From IMG/VR virus record IMGVR_UViG_3300043570_000882, positions 1 to 31,668 of that record: a stretch of 31,668 nt of DNA, one strand, 5' to 3'. This DNA is from a virus. A model generated the notes under the pieces. The model saw only the letters and a list, made by a program, of their open reading frames with translations, was not told the DNA's origin and searched no databases. Of the stretch, positions 7,335-16,114 are shown piece after piece. Each line of letters starts with the position of its first letter. Within the stretch, counting starts at the first letter, position 1. The translations under genes and the position numbers were made by a program.

Positions 7335-9335
7335 TTAAGGTGCTACAATTTTTGGATTTAAATAATCATATAGAGTATGACCATTTTCATATTCCGTATT
7401 ATATACAGTTGATTTACTTTCAATAAATTTAACAGTAATATCTACGTCTACTATCATAGGTAATATCCAATCTTTTGGAGATACATTAGGGTCAAAATCG
7501 TATTTATATCCAATTATACCACCATTATTTTTCCAATCAGATGCCGCTATTGCGCCATTTAGTAATTGTCCATTATGACCAATTTCCCATGGAGTATTTT
7601 CATCAACACTAAATGTCATATTTTCTATAAAGCAATTTCGCTTATCATACATACTACCTAATGTTATTGCTATTATAGGTGGAGCAACTGCATTAACTTC
7701 TCCTTTATATCCCTGTGGATATACCATACCTGCTAATGCGTTCAATCTTCTCCATGCTTTTTGATGTTCAGATAAATTCATAGAAAATACTTTGAATTTA
7801 AATGTTAAGCTTCTCTCAACACCACCATATGTATATGAATTAAATGGGTTTCCTATAAACTTATTAGGCTCCCAGCTTGGTGTAAATGTTTCTTGTAAAT
7901 CGCTAACCGTACATCTAAATTGTAGTGTTTTTCCACTATATTCACTATAAAATTTAAGTGCTACAAAATCATATTCATCAAAAGATTTCTTTTGCGCATC
8001 TAACGCAGTTGTACCAAGATGCATTATGTTGTCACTCATATTTAAAAAATCACCTATTGAACCAATACCTTTATTCAAAAATATAGTGTCTTTCATTTCG
8101 TTATTATGTACACTTGAATATAATTTTCTATCAGGTATCATTTTTTCTAATACTCCATTCATTGTTAGTGTACCATTCACACCATTTAAAGTATAGCCGC
8201 CACCATTCATTTCTGGTTCACCTGTTAATGGATTTTCTATTTGTTCTGGCGTAGTTACTGTTATTGCATTTTTAGATATTAGTCCTTCCATTCTGTGACG
8301 TCTAAAACGACCTTCCATATCTTTTTGAAATGCTAAATTATCAGGTTGTATTGAATTTATTAATGTTCTACCATATGGTTTTTTGGAATACCATTGTTTA
8401 GCTTGTATTGGTATATTAGGGTCTGATTTTTTCGCACGTTCAGGTCCCAATATCATATACGAAAACTTATCACTACCTATTGCATTTATTGTTTTTTTAA
8501 ATAACAAACTTGCACCTGCTTTAAATAAACCAGAAACAACACTAGTAGCGGTAGACATTAAAAAATCTTTACTTTGTGCTACTATATTTTTATTAGATTT
8601 CAGTAAATTATTAACAAACCCAGGTACTTTATCTTTATTTTTTAAATTAATTATTTTTTTTCTAGTATCATATTCACTTATATAATCTTCTTTATTAGAA
8701 TCATATCCTTTTGCAAATTCTTCCGCTACTTTACTTGGAATCATTGGGCCGGGTAATATAGAACCCAATAATCTACTACCAACATCAGATATTGCATTCA
8801 ATGCTAATGGTGTTAAATCAGGCTTTGGTGGTAGTGTTGCTTTTTTTCCATTATTAAATAAATTAGCCATAGCATCTCCGGCGTAGTTACCAACAGCTTG
8901 CCCAATTACATCATCAAGACCACCTGCAGCCCCTTCATCAACCGCCCTTTTCATTACCAATAAAGTTTGTGTATTTTGATTTGTAATTCTAGGAAAATCT
9001 AATCCATATAATACAGGCCTTGCGAAGTTTTGGAATTGTTTCAAACCCACTTCTTCTTGTTCGGTTAAAGTTTCTGATAATTTTATACTTCTAGTATTCC
9101 TCAATTTGTTCATATTACGCAAAACATCAAATCCACTTAAAATATCGCCAACTAAACCACCAGCCGGTTTTCCAGATATTGTAGCATTATTTAATTTATT
9201 AATTGCATAACTGGTTGATGTAATAGGGACAATTCTTTTACTATCTTGAGGCGCATATATTTCTTTTGCCGTTTTTCCAGTATTTGGGCCTGATGGATTT
9301 TTTCTTTCTTTAAATAATTCTTCTAAACTTGGCAT
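7335..9335 (-). CDS. Tail tube initiator / tube cap-like baseplate protein
   Basis: A 666-residue protein. The C-terminal ~230 residues carry the arrangement I associate with T4 gp48/gp54-type proteins: YTYGGVERSLTFKFKVFSMN, then a helix with EHQKAWRRLNALAGMVYPQ, then PPIIAITLGSMY, an IENMTFSVDENTPWE segment and a closing PMIVDVDITVKFIES strand. In T4 those proteins seat the tail tube on the baseplate and start its polymerisation. The N-terminal ~430 residues have no counterpart I recognise and make it about twice the T4 length. It directly follows the tape-measure gene with a gap of three bases, which fits a role at the tube-baseplate junction. The assignment is by pattern and position, without a search. 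Confidence 0.6.
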   Translation of the reverse strand: MPSLEELFKERKNPSGPNTGKTAKEIYAPQDSKRIVPITSTSYAINKLNNATISGKPAGGLVGDILSGFDVLRNMNKLRNTRSIKLSETLTEQEEVGLKQFQNFARPVLYGLDFPRITNQNTQTLLVMKRAVDEGAAGGLDDVIGQAVGNYAGDAMANLFNNGKKATLPPKPDLTPLALNAISDVGSRLLGSILPGPMIPSKVAEEFAKGYDSNKEDYISEYDTRKKIINLKNKDKVPGFVNNLLKSNKNIVAQSKDFLMSTATSVVSGLFKAGASLLFKKTINAIGSDKFSYMILGPERAKKSDPNIPIQAKQWYSKKPYGRTLINSIQPDNLAFQKDMEGRFRRHRMEGLISKNAITVTTPEQIENPLTGEPEMNGGGYTLNGVNGTLTMNGVLEKMIPDRKLYSSVHNNEMKDTIFLNKGIGSIGDFLNMSDNIMHLGTTALDAQKKSFDEYDFVALKFYSEYSGKTLQFRCTVSDLQETFTPSWEPNKFIGNPFNSYTYGGVERSLTFKFKVFSMNLSEHQKAWRRLNALAGMVYPQGYKGEVNAVAPPIIAITLGSMYDKRNCFIENMTFSVDENTPWEIGHNGQLLNGAIAASDWKNNGGIIGYKYDFDPNVSPKDWILPMIVDVDITVKFIESKSTVYNTEYENGHTLYDYLNPKIVAP

Positions 9336-9338
9336 ATC

Positions 9339-11687
9339 TTATTTTCTTTGTCCGTATGAAAAATTGTTTCTACTACTCTTTTCAGATGCTAAAACAATAC
9401 CACTTGTAACCTTTTGTCCATCTAAATAAACATTATTTGATTTATTTGAAAACTCTTGTCTTAATGCTTTCATTTCATTTACTAAAGTATCAATTCCACT
9501 AAAAGCCCCAGCATTACCTGTATTATTTGGCGATAATGACATTTTTCCAATGTTAGATGCTGCATTTAAATTTTCAATTATATTAGGCGCTGCCACTAAA
9601 TCATCATTTGGAGATAGATTTAATAACCCACCTTCTTTTGTAGATATTTGAGTTCTACCATCAGCAGGTGACATTACATCACCAACACTTTTTGCTTTAC
9701 CCATAGATGATAGTAATGCCGCAACAACTCCAGCCGCTAAAGCAACACCAACAAAAGGCATTGCCCCATATGCACTCCATACTTTAGCAATTGCTGCCAT
9801 TTTAGCAGCAATAGCAACTTTCATAGTCATTAACCACATTGCGGTTAATCCTGCTATAATTGCCGGAAACACACCAGGTATAAAATTTAATACTTTAAAT
9901 ACAAATCCAAGTGATTCAGCTATCATAGTAACTAAAGGTGCTAACCCTTCCATCAATGGTAAAAGTGCAGTACCAAGAGATGCAACTATTCCTTTAAATG
10001 AGTTTTCCATTTGAGTAACCTTATCAGCGATTTCTTGCTGAGCGGCTAATTCTTTGGTTTTATTCATCAATTGGTCTTGTGTTAGATTGGTTATATCCAA
10101 CCCTTTATCTATTGCTTGTTGTGCTTTTATAGATTCATCATCGGTAAGGCCTGATAATAGTTTTTGGATTTGTAATTGCTTAGTAAGTTGTTCTACTGTC
10201 ATACCTGCCGCATCTGCTAATACCTTTTTAGTAAACATATCCTGGTCAGCAAATCTACCACTTCTTTCAACCTGTTTTAATATTTCTTTCTGAGCATCTA
10301 CGTTTTTACCAGCATATGCTAATGCTCTTGCTTGCGATAAATTAAATTGACCTCCAACAAATGTTGCAGCTACTAATTCTTTCTCAATTCCATTTTCAAA
10401 ATCTAAAAGGTCTTCGGTTGTTTTTAATACATCTTTTAATGTAGTACCTAATCTTCTAGCTTCAATAGCTTGCTTAGCTATTAAATTAACATCACCTTTA
10501 AAATAGGTATAAGTACTTTCAGCTGATTCAGCTATATCCGCAAATACTTGCGATGGAGCTACGCCAGCTAAATTTGCCATTTGAGCTACTTGCTGTGAAA
10601 CTCCTTGTGCAGTTTCCGCAGATAACCCAGCCATACTCTGCATTATCATACTTACTTTGGCTGCATCTTTTTGAGCAATTCCAAAGTTTTTATTTAATAC
10701 AGTCATTGATGATACCAATGCTTCGGATAATCTAGCGTTATCAGCAAATTCTCCTTTTAGTGCACTAATCGTATCATATACATCATCAGCCGCTATTCCT
10801 AATTGAGAAAAATTATTTCTAATCTTTTTAACTTGATTATCTAAATCTTTTGATTGAGATGCAGTTATTCCAGTTTCTTCTCTAAACTTTTTAGATGCTG
10901 CCGATAATTCTGTAAATGAATCTACAGCTGCTGCTAATAATAATCCTATCAATACAAGTGGTAACATTCCCGACATCAATCCTTTACCTAAATCTTTGGC
11001 CAAATCAACACCATCTTGAAGAAAACCTGGAAGTTTTTCATATAATCTATTACCTTCTTCTTTTATTTGATTTAATCGTTCTTCTTGTTGAATTAAATTT
11101 TCATTTAATTGAAATAAATCTTTTAATTTTTTTTGTTCAGCAGGTCCTAAACTAGCAATACTTTCTTCAAATTTAAGTCTTCTATTAGCTGCATCATTTT
11201 GACCTAAAATTTCATCTTTTACTTTAGCTGCTTCTTCCGCTTGAGTTGTAATAGATGTATATAGGTTTGAATATAGTTCTAATTTTTTTTGATTAATTTT
11301 TAACTCATCATCGCTTAATCCAAATTGTTGTTCTTTTAAATCTAAAATATCTTTAGCAAGAGAAGCAAATGCAGAACCTCCTACTTTATTTGTAGTTATT
11401 AATTTTCTAGCATTAATGTTTAATTTTGTAAAAGAAGTTCCTAAAGAATCTTGTAAATCTTCATATTCTTCAGCTAATGTATTTTGTTTCTCTAATGGTT
11501 CTGCTTGTTTTTGTAAAATCTTTAGCTTTTCCTTCTCTTTCTCAATTCTCTTTTCAAGTCTTTTACGTTCTTCCGCACCAACTATCGCAGCCTTTTTGTT
11601 TTGCTCCTCAATACGCTGATTAGTTTCCTCAATTTCTCTAAGAAGTTCTAACCTAAGCTCTTCTGCACTATCTGATAGTTTATCCAT
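9339..11687 (-). CDS. Tail tape measure protein
   Basis: A 782-residue protein with typical tape-measure architecture. Residues 1-80 are a charged coiled coil (EELRLELLREIEETNQRIEE and on). A hydrophobic segment near 232-251 contains PLVLIGLLLAAA, followed by a long Ala/Gln-rich helical body. A strongly hydrophobic block lies at about 600-660 (PAIIAGLTAMWLM, VALAAGVVAALLSS). The last 120 residues include SPADGRTQISTKEGGLLNLS and PNDDLVAAP, a motif I know from the ends of phage tape-measure proteins. It fixes tail length and is ejected with the DNA; at roughly 0.15 nm per residue the tail would be near 115 nm. Its ATG overlaps the stop of the preceding small gene (TAATG), suggesting coupled translation. 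Confidence 0.9.
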   Translation of the reverse strand: MDKLSDSAEELRLELLREIEETNQRIEEQNKKAAIVGAEERKRLEKRIEKEKEKLKILQKQAEPLEKQNTLAEEYEDLQDSLGTSFTKLNINARKLITTNKVGGSAFASLAKDILDLKEQQFGLSDDELKINQKKLELYSNLYTSITTQAEEAAKVKDEILGQNDAANRRLKFEESIASLGPAEQKKLKDLFQLNENLIQQEERLNQIKEEGNRLYEKLPGFLQDGVDLAKDLGKGLMSGMLPLVLIGLLLAAAVDSFTELSAASKKFREETGITASQSKDLDNQVKKIRNNFSQLGIAADDVYDTISALKGEFADNARLSEALVSSMTVLNKNFGIAQKDAAKVSMIMQSMAGLSAETAQGVSQQVAQMANLAGVAPSQVFADIAESAESTYTYFKGDVNLIAKQAIEARRLGTTLKDVLKTTEDLLDFENGIEKELVAATFVGGQFNLSQARALAYAGKNVDAQKEILKQVERSGRFADQDMFTKKVLADAAGMTVEQLTKQLQIQKLLSGLTDDESIKAQQAIDKGLDITNLTQDQLMNKTKELAAQQEIADKVTQMENSFKGIVASLGTALLPLMEGLAPLVTMIAESLGFVFKVLNFIPGVFPAIIAGLTAMWLMTMKVAIAAKMAAIAKVWSAYGAMPFVGVALAAGVVAALLSSMGKAKSVGDVMSPADGRTQISTKEGGLLNLSPNDDLVAAPNIIENLNAASNIGKMSLSPNNTGNAGAFSGIDTLVNEMKALRQEFSNKSNNVYLDGQKVTSGIVLASEKSSRNNFSYGQRK

Positions 11688-11932
11688 TAGTTATAATCAT
11701 TTGGTATCAACCCCCAATCCTGAAACATTCTGAACATTTCAGGTCTATCATTTTTTAATTTATCAATTTCCGGCTTATATTTGTAGTTTAATTTATCTAC
11801 ATCAGCCTTTAACTTTTGTAAGACAGGGTCTTTATCAATCAATTTTTGAAGTTTTTCAGGTGTTCTCTTTTTAGTAAACAATCCAAAAAATTCTTTTAAT
11901 TTAGATTTTCTTATTTTATAATGTGATGCCAT
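11687..11932 (-). CDS. Small helical protein before the tape measure
   Basis: An 81-residue, lysine-rich, helical protein (KLQKLIDKDPVLQKLKADVD) ending in FRMFQDWGLIPNDYN. An in-frame ATG eight codons upstream is possible. I prefer the ATG at 11930-11932 because the ATATTTATA motif then lies 26 bases upstream, as it does for neighbouring genes, and the leader ATAAACAAACGAAG is A-rich like theirs. The stop codon overlaps the tape-measure start by one base. I do not recognise the family. Its position suggests a tape-measure chaperone or partner. Confidence 0.65.
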   Translation of the reverse strand: MASHYKIRKSKLKEFFGLFTKKRTPEKLQKLIDKDPVLQKLKADVDKLNYKYKPEIDKLKNDRPEMFRMFQDWGLIPNDYN

Positions 11933-11958
11933 CTTCGTTTGTTTATAGTTATTCAATC

Positions 11959-11967
11959 TATAAATAT
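11959..11967 (-). promoter_or_regulatory. Candidate late promoter element before the 81-residue gene
   Basis: Reads ATATTTATA on the minus strand, 26 bases before the preferred ATG at 11932. This supports that start over the one at 11956, which would leave only two bases between motif and start codon. Confidence 0.4.
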
Positions 11968-12000
11968 CTAATAAAAGAAAAAAGTTAGGAATAAGAGTGG

Positions 12001-12204
12001 TTATCTCTTAATCCTAACTTTAGATGCGTTGGAAGATTGTGCTTTTTTAGTATCTTCGTTTTCTTTTTTCTTCGATTCAACTAATTTATTATAATAAAAT
12101 CTCCTAAGATGGGTTGGCATTTTGTACAATTCCATCATCGAAAAACCATTACTATACTCCACCATTTCAAATATTTGAGTGTGGAGTAATAGACTATGAT
12201 TCAT
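12001..12204 (-). CDS. Small tail-assembly chaperone partner, likely a frameshift extension
   Basis: A 67-residue reading frame (MNHSLLLHTQIFEMVEYSNG, then FSMMELYKMPTHLRRFYYNK, then a Lys/Glu/Ser-rich tail). Its ATG lies 11 bases inside the end of the gp26-family gene and is in the +1 frame relative to it. It has no recognisable ribosome-binding region of its own. The same frame is open further upstream through a run of seven T bases, so it could be made as a fusion to the gp26-family protein rather than alone. Tail-assembly chaperones just before the tape measure are commonly made this way (lambda G/GT). T4 gp51 is a possible counterpart; I cannot confirm homology by eye. Confidence 0.6.
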   Translation of the reverse strand: MNHSLLLHTQIFEMVEYSNGFSMMELYKMPTHLRRFYYNKLVESKKKENEDTKKAQSSNASKVRIKR

Positions 12205-12955
12205 CGCCAGGCCAAAAAAACCCTACGCCCATTGGAATAGGCGCCACCTCACTTTCTCCATCTTCATGTACATATGTAAATGTCATGTTCATATCTGGAG
12301 AGATTTTTTTAATATGTTCTCTGAATGCTCTACTATCTTTTGCTAAAAATGAGTTATTAATGAATTTATTGATATGACCTAAATCTGAATTACCATCCAC
12401 ACTTTTAATCATATATCTTAATCTAGTTGTAATTTCATACGAACCATCTTTATTCATTTTCTCTAATGCTGTTATATCTTTATCAATTAACTTCTCATCA
12501 CCATGTGTAAGTAATTTAAATACTAATGTATTACCAGTAGGTGTTGTGAATTGAAATTCATTTTGATTTCCAAAATTAGAATAATCAACATCCTTTGTTT
12601 TAATTTGAGCCAAATCTACTGTTGTTTCAATAGATTTTCCTGCTTTAGATGAATAAAATGAAATATTATAGTTAGGACCATATCCTAATAGTCTTGTTGC
12701 TAATACGATTGCATTTTTATCACCTACTAAAATATCATCTATATTAACAGCATCAACAATAATTGATTCAAATAACTTATCCAATACAATTCCTTTTTTA
12801 ATTAGGTTTGTAGAAGAAAGTATATCTTCCTCTTTTGCTGTCATATATTTTATTGTAATTTGTCCAGAAGATAGAGGATGCTCTTTTGGATATAATTTAC
12901 CTTTTGATGGTAAATCCAACACTTCTGTTGGGAAATCGAATTGTTTTTGATTCAT
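12194..12955 (-). CDS. T4 gp26-family baseplate / tail assembly protein
   Basis: A 253-residue protein of the T4 base plate protein family (Pfam T4_baseplate, typified by gp26). The diagnostic N-terminal half is clear: LDLPSKGKLYPKEHPL near 14-29, ITIKYMTAKEEDILSS near 33-48, then KGIVLDKLFESII, ILVGDKNAIVLATRLLGYG and a Tyr/Phe-rich strand pair. The C-terminal half has a helical segment and ends VGFFWPGDES. In T4 the protein helps assemble the baseplate hub; in this position before the tape measure it likely acts as the main tail-assembly chaperone. A terminator precedes it and an ATATTTATA-like motif stands 26 bases before its ATG. Confidence 0.85.
   Translation of the reverse strand: MNQKQFDFPTEVLDLPSKGKLYPKEHPLSSGQITIKYMTAKEEDILSSTNLIKKGIVLDKLFESIIVDAVNIDDILVGDKNAIVLATRLLGYGPNYNISFYSSKAGKSIETTVDLAQIKTKDVDYSNFGNQNEFQFTTPTGNTLVFKLLTHGDEKLIDKDITALEKMNKDGSYEITTRLRYMIKSVDGNSDLGHINKFINNSFLAKDSRAFREHIKKISPDMNMTFTYVHEDGESEVAPIPMGVGFFWPGDES
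12211..12223 (-). other. Candidate programmed frameshift site
   Basis: The minus strand reads GGG TTT TTT TGG CC in the gp26-family frame, near its end. A +1 or -2 slip on the T7 run enters the frame of the 67-residue ORF, which is open from here (GFFGLAMNHS in the +1 reading). A -1 slip is not predicted to help, since the partner ORF is in the +1 frame. Confidence 0.45.
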
Positions 12956-12981
12956 AACTTTACTTTGTTTAAGTTTGTATA

Positions 12982-12990
12982 TATAAATAC
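12982..12990 (-). promoter_or_regulatory. Candidate late promoter element before the gp26-family gene
   Basis: Reads GTATTTATA on the minus strand, one base different from ATATTTATA, 26 bases before the ATG at 12955. It lies between the tail-tube terminator and the gene, where a new promoter is needed. Confidence 0.4.
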
Positions 12991-13013
12991 ATAGTTTTTA
13001 AAAAATTAGAAAG

Positions 13014-13045
13014 CATAAAAAAGGGGATATTTTGGTATCCCCTTT
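13014..13045 (-). terminator. Rho-independent terminator after the tail tube gene
   Basis: On the minus strand a perfect 9-bp stem AAGGGGATA / TATCCCCTT closes a 6-base loop and runs into a T tract (TTTTTTATG). It starts about 22 bases after the tube stop codon and separates the sheath/tube unit from the chaperone/tape-measure unit. Confidence 0.85.
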
Positions 13046-13066
13046 AGTTTTATGTTTTTTTGAATA

Positions 13067-13567
13067 TTAATATTCAAGAATTGCGTAATCGTATGTTAAT
13101 GTCAAATCGATTGTTGCTGGTTCATTTGTGTTAGAAAAGTCCAATTCACCAAAAGAAGCTTTAGTAATAAATGCTCCTTTTAAAGTCCATTGTTCAACCT
13201 TATCACCAACAGGACCTAACATATAAAAACTAATGTCCTTTTTATAGAATTCAGCGTATCCATCTCTACCAGTAATTGATTCATGTGATAATCTCACCCA
13301 CTCCATTACTAATTGAGCTGCTGAAGGAACTACTGGGTCATATAAAGTGATATTTAAGTCCTGCCACTCACCTTTACCCTTTAATTTTCTATAAACGTTG
13401 ATATGGTCTATTTTTACAGTTTCAAAATTTATTTCTGGTCTGTTTGCTGTTTTAACCATATATGCGGGAATACCCACACTTGTCATTTCCATATAGTAGC
13501 GGTTTTTCATCTTCGGTTCGAAGGTATCCGCTATCATTTGGGTATAATTTAATATATTATCTGCCAT
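13067..13567 (-). CDS. Tail tube protein (T4 gp19 family)
   Basis: A 166-residue protein, nearly the length of T4 gp19 (163). It begins with a short helix and the strand KMKNRYYMEMTSVGIPAYMV, then carries the family pattern: FETVKIDHINVYRKLKGKGE, ITLYDPVVPSAAQLVMEWVR and a closing GAFITKASFGELDF / ATIDLTLTYDYAILEY pair. The protein stacks in rings to form the inner tube through which DNA passes. It follows the sheath gene at a distance of 53 bases and is followed by a strong terminator, the standard sheath-tube pair of contractile tails. The A-rich leader (GGAACAAAAATGGC) fits high expression. Confidence 0.92.
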   Translation of the reverse strand: MADNILNYTQMIADTFEPKMKNRYYMEMTSVGIPAYMVKTANRPEINFETVKIDHINVYRKLKGKGEWQDLNITLYDPVVPSAAQLVMEWVRLSHESITGRDGYAEFYKKDISFYMLGPVGDKVEQWTLKGAFITKASFGELDFSNTNEPATIDLTLTYDYAILEY

Positions 13568-13591
13568 TTTTGTTCCGTTTTATTTTATATT

Positions 13592-13600
13592 AATAAATAT
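13592..13600 (-). promoter_or_regulatory. Candidate late promoter element before the tail tube gene
   Basis: Reads ATATTTATT on the minus strand, 24 bases before the tube ATG, in the sheath-tube gap. It would allow extra transcription of the tube gene relative to the sheath. Confidence 0.35.
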
Positions 13601-13620
13601 CTACTTTGTTTATTTTCGTA

Positions 13621-15969
13621 TTATGCTGAGAAAGATGCTCCAGTTGGTAAGATGTTGAAATCAATTACTATGAATTCAGCAGTCTTAGTTGGTTGAAGGA
13701 ATATTGCTCCAGCTAATATGTTTCTATCAATTACATCCGGTGTGTTATTAGATTCATCCATTACAACATTGAATGCGTACAAACCTTGTCTTTGTTGGAT
13801 ACCCTCTAAATAAGGAGTCACAGTGTTAATGAATCTTGCTCTAGTTTCAGTTGTATTTTGTTCAAATACTAAGTAACGAGATGTAGATGCTATGAACTTC
13901 TTCATAGTGATTAACAATCTTCTAACATTGATTCTATCTAAAGCAGATGCTCTATCTTGCAATGTCTTTTGTCCAAATGCTACAATACCTTGTCCAGGGA
14001 AAGTTGCGATAGGGTTTACTTTATTTTCATAAAGGATATCTCTTTCAGCGTGTGTTAATCTATTCAATACACTAACTGCTCCAGTAATACCACCCCTATT
14101 CAAACCAGCCGGTGCGAACCACTCTGCTGATAATCTATCACTACTAGCGAATACCGCTGGTAATAATGTAGATGGAGGTACAGTTGTAAGTTTGTTTGTG
14201 TTAGAATCTATTGTTTTCATCCAAGGATAGTAACAAGCTGCGTAGTTTGAATCTACTGCTTGCGCTTGTTCAGTTGCTGTTGTAATTGAAGAATTATAAT
14301 CAGTAAAATCAGCAATATAGAAACAATCTTGTCTATTTTCAACCATATCAATCATTTTAGTAACGATTGCAGGATGTAATTCTCTATTAATACCAGGCAT
14401 TGATACTAAGTTAATATCATATTCATCAGGATTAGATAAAGCGTTAATTGCTTTTGAATATCCTAAAGAGCCAGATGCTGTTGATTTAGAACAGTTTAAA
14501 CCTTGTGTATTTGCTGCTCCCCATCCATCATCACCAGCTAATGCTATTTTTACAGTTGGAGATACACCATCAAAACCACCTTGGAAACCTAAAATAAATT
14601 GTCTCTTAACTAAATCAGCTCCAGCTGAACCAGTCATAACATAACTCAATTGAGAATCAAATGAGAATGCTGTATTTGCTCCCGCAACTGCTCCGTTAGG
14701 AATTGGATTTAAATAAGTTGAATTATCTCCAGCTACACCAGCCGTATCAAAGTTCATACCACTATAATATACAGTAGAAGTTGTTGTGTTATTTGCTGAA
14801 CCAGTTTGGTAAATTACCGCTGGTACATATGATGCTTCGGTTGAGTTATTAGTTGCTATTGGATTTGTATATGCTCCATGTCCAAATGGTGCTGCTGATA
14901 TTGGGAATGAACCCGGTTCAGATACTTCAACTCTAAAGTGAATTGATTTATTTGAGTAATCACCATTTTCAGTAATCTTACCATTATCATCAATTGTAAA
15001 CCATCTGTCGCCAATTACTCTAGCAATATATCTAGGAGATGATGGGTCTAAGTTTACATTACCAAATGATTCAATTATAGAAGCTTTCTTATCACTATCA
15101 CCATAACTTCTAAGTGTTACAGAGAATGTTGAATAATCCGTTGAACTATCTTGCCCAGCTGCCTTAACATTAGAAATACCAATTTTGTATTTAGTATTAT
15201 ATGGAGTACCATGTCCTAATGTATGGAAACGGAAAAGTTGATATCTTTCACCACTTACTAATTGAGATACAACCCAAGGAGTAGATGCCTCTTGAGCATC
15301 ATATTCAAAATTTTGGTCAGGTAAATAAAGTAAAGAAGCAGATGCTCTATTACCAATTATATCGGATGAACCAGTAAATGAAGTTGCTATATTTTCAAAG
15401 AATGTATAAGCGTATGCGGCTTTAGCACCAAATGGAGATTCACCAAATACATCAGCTACATCATTTGTTGCTGTTGCTAAAATTGATGCAGATACACTTG
15501 CTGCGGCTGAACCAGAACTTATCAAACCAGATATTACAAATGAACCAGGTATAGTAGCGCTACTTGTAATAGTAGTTTCTGCTTGTATAAATCCTACATC
15601 TTTTAATCCATATGCAGTTGAATGTAATGTAGAGATTAATTTTTGGGAAGTTCCATTAGTAGAACCTGATATCAAAATACCTAAAGGTTTTACTTGTTTA
15701 TATCCATTAATTCCTCCAACTCTTACAATAGTTGCTGCTCCAGCTTCTCTTAAGTAGTTTTGTACTGCATATTCAGTATAATATGTTCCATCAGGTGTTC
15801 CAAAAATTTGTTGGAATTCTGATTGACTTCTTACAATAGTTGGAATGAATGCAGGTCCTTGTTTAAAAGGTCCTACGAATGCTGCTCCAATTTGTCCTAC
15901 TCCTTGCGCTAAGAAGGATAGGTCATTTTCTCTTGTAAATACACCAGGTGATACGATTCTTTCTGCCAT
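13621..15969 (-). CDS. Contractile tail sheath protein (T4 gp18 family)
   Basis: A 782-residue protein. The N-terminus, VSPGVFTRENDLSF then a GQIGAAFVGPFKQGPAF segment and GAATIVRV, is the classic sheath opening; the C-terminal ~170 residues (LDRINVRRLLITMKKFIAST, YLVFEQN, RARFINTVTPYLEGIQQRQG, AEFIVIDFNILPTGASF) form the conserved sheath core and the strand that links neighbouring subunits. T4 gp18 has 659 residues, so this protein carries about 120 extra, probably in the surface-exposed middle (residues ~110-480, rich in Ser, Thr, Gly and Asn). The sheath contracts on host contact and drives the tube through the envelope. A GGAG stands eight bases before the ATG, unusual in this window. Confidence 0.95.
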   Translation of the reverse strand: MAERIVSPGVFTRENDLSFLAQGVGQIGAAFVGPFKQGPAFIPTIVRSQSEFQQIFGTPDGTYYTEYAVQNYLREAGAATIVRVGGINGYKQVKPLGILISGSTNGTSQKLISTLHSTAYGLKDVGFIQAETTITSSATIPGSFVISGLISSGSAAASVSASILATATNDVADVFGESPFGAKAAYAYTFFENIATSFTGSSDIIGNRASASLLYLPDQNFEYDAQEASTPWVVSQLVSGERYQLFRFHTLGHGTPYNTKYKIGISNVKAAGQDSSTDYSTFSVTLRSYGDSDKKASIIESFGNVNLDPSSPRYIARVIGDRWFTIDDNGKITENGDYSNKSIHFRVEVSEPGSFPISAAPFGHGAYTNPIATNNSTEASYVPAVIYQTGSANNTTTSTVYYSGMNFDTAGVAGDNSTYLNPIPNGAVAGANTAFSFDSQLSYVMTGSAGADLVKRQFILGFQGGFDGVSPTVKIALAGDDGWGAANTQGLNCSKSTASGSLGYSKAINALSNPDEYDINLVSMPGINRELHPAIVTKMIDMVENRQDCFYIADFTDYNSSITTATEQAQAVDSNYAACYYPWMKTIDSNTNKLTTVPPSTLLPAVFASSDRLSAEWFAPAGLNRGGITGAVSVLNRLTHAERDILYENKVNPIATFPGQGIVAFGQKTLQDRASALDRINVRRLLITMKKFIASTSRYLVFEQNTTETRARFINTVTPYLEGIQQRQGLYAFNVVMDESNNTPDVIDRNILAGAIFLQPTKTAEFIVIDFNILPTGASFSA

Positions 15970-16029
15970 TTTATTTCTCCGATTATATTGTTTTTAAATG
16001 CTAATATTGAGTATATACAATATTACCTA

Positions 16030-16038
16030 TATAAATAT
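16030..16038 (-). promoter_or_regulatory. Candidate promoter element of the sheath gene
   Basis: Reads ATATTTATA on the minus strand, within TATATTTATATAGG, 60 bases before the sheath ATG. A TTTG lies about 18 bases upstream of the TATATTTA box, as AATTTGTGTTTTG, resembling the AATTTGGTAGTTTG of the tmRNA and polymerase promoters. The leader is longer than for the other genes. Confidence 0.45.
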
Positions 16039-16044
16039 AAAGAA

Positions 16045-16090
16045 AATGTCCAAAACACAAATTTGTTTATAAATAAGTGCTTTGGACATT
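16045..16090 (-). terminator. Hairpin between the 133-residue gene and the sheath gene
   Basis: A near-perfect inverted repeat: AATGTCCAAA, one mismatch, then CAC, pairs across an 18-base AT-rich loop. It begins 25 bases past the stop codon of the 133-residue gene and is followed by TTCTTT, a weak T tract. It may end upstream transcripts or protect the 5' or 3' end of an mRNA. Its downstream arm overlaps the upstream region of the putative sheath promoter. Confidence 0.5.
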
Positions 16091-16114
16091 CAATATTATT
16101 GTAAGTAAATACTA

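Noticed and set aside
11933-11956. Upstream ATG at 11956 for the small gene before the tape measure
   Set aside because: It would leave only two bases after the promoter-like motif. The ATG at 11932 gives the same spacing as neighbouring genes. It is not strictly excluded.
13062-13075. Palindrome GAATATTAATATTC at the end of the tail tube gene
   Set aside because: It is short, AT-only in the centre and overlaps the stop codon; the strong GC hairpin just after it explains termination.
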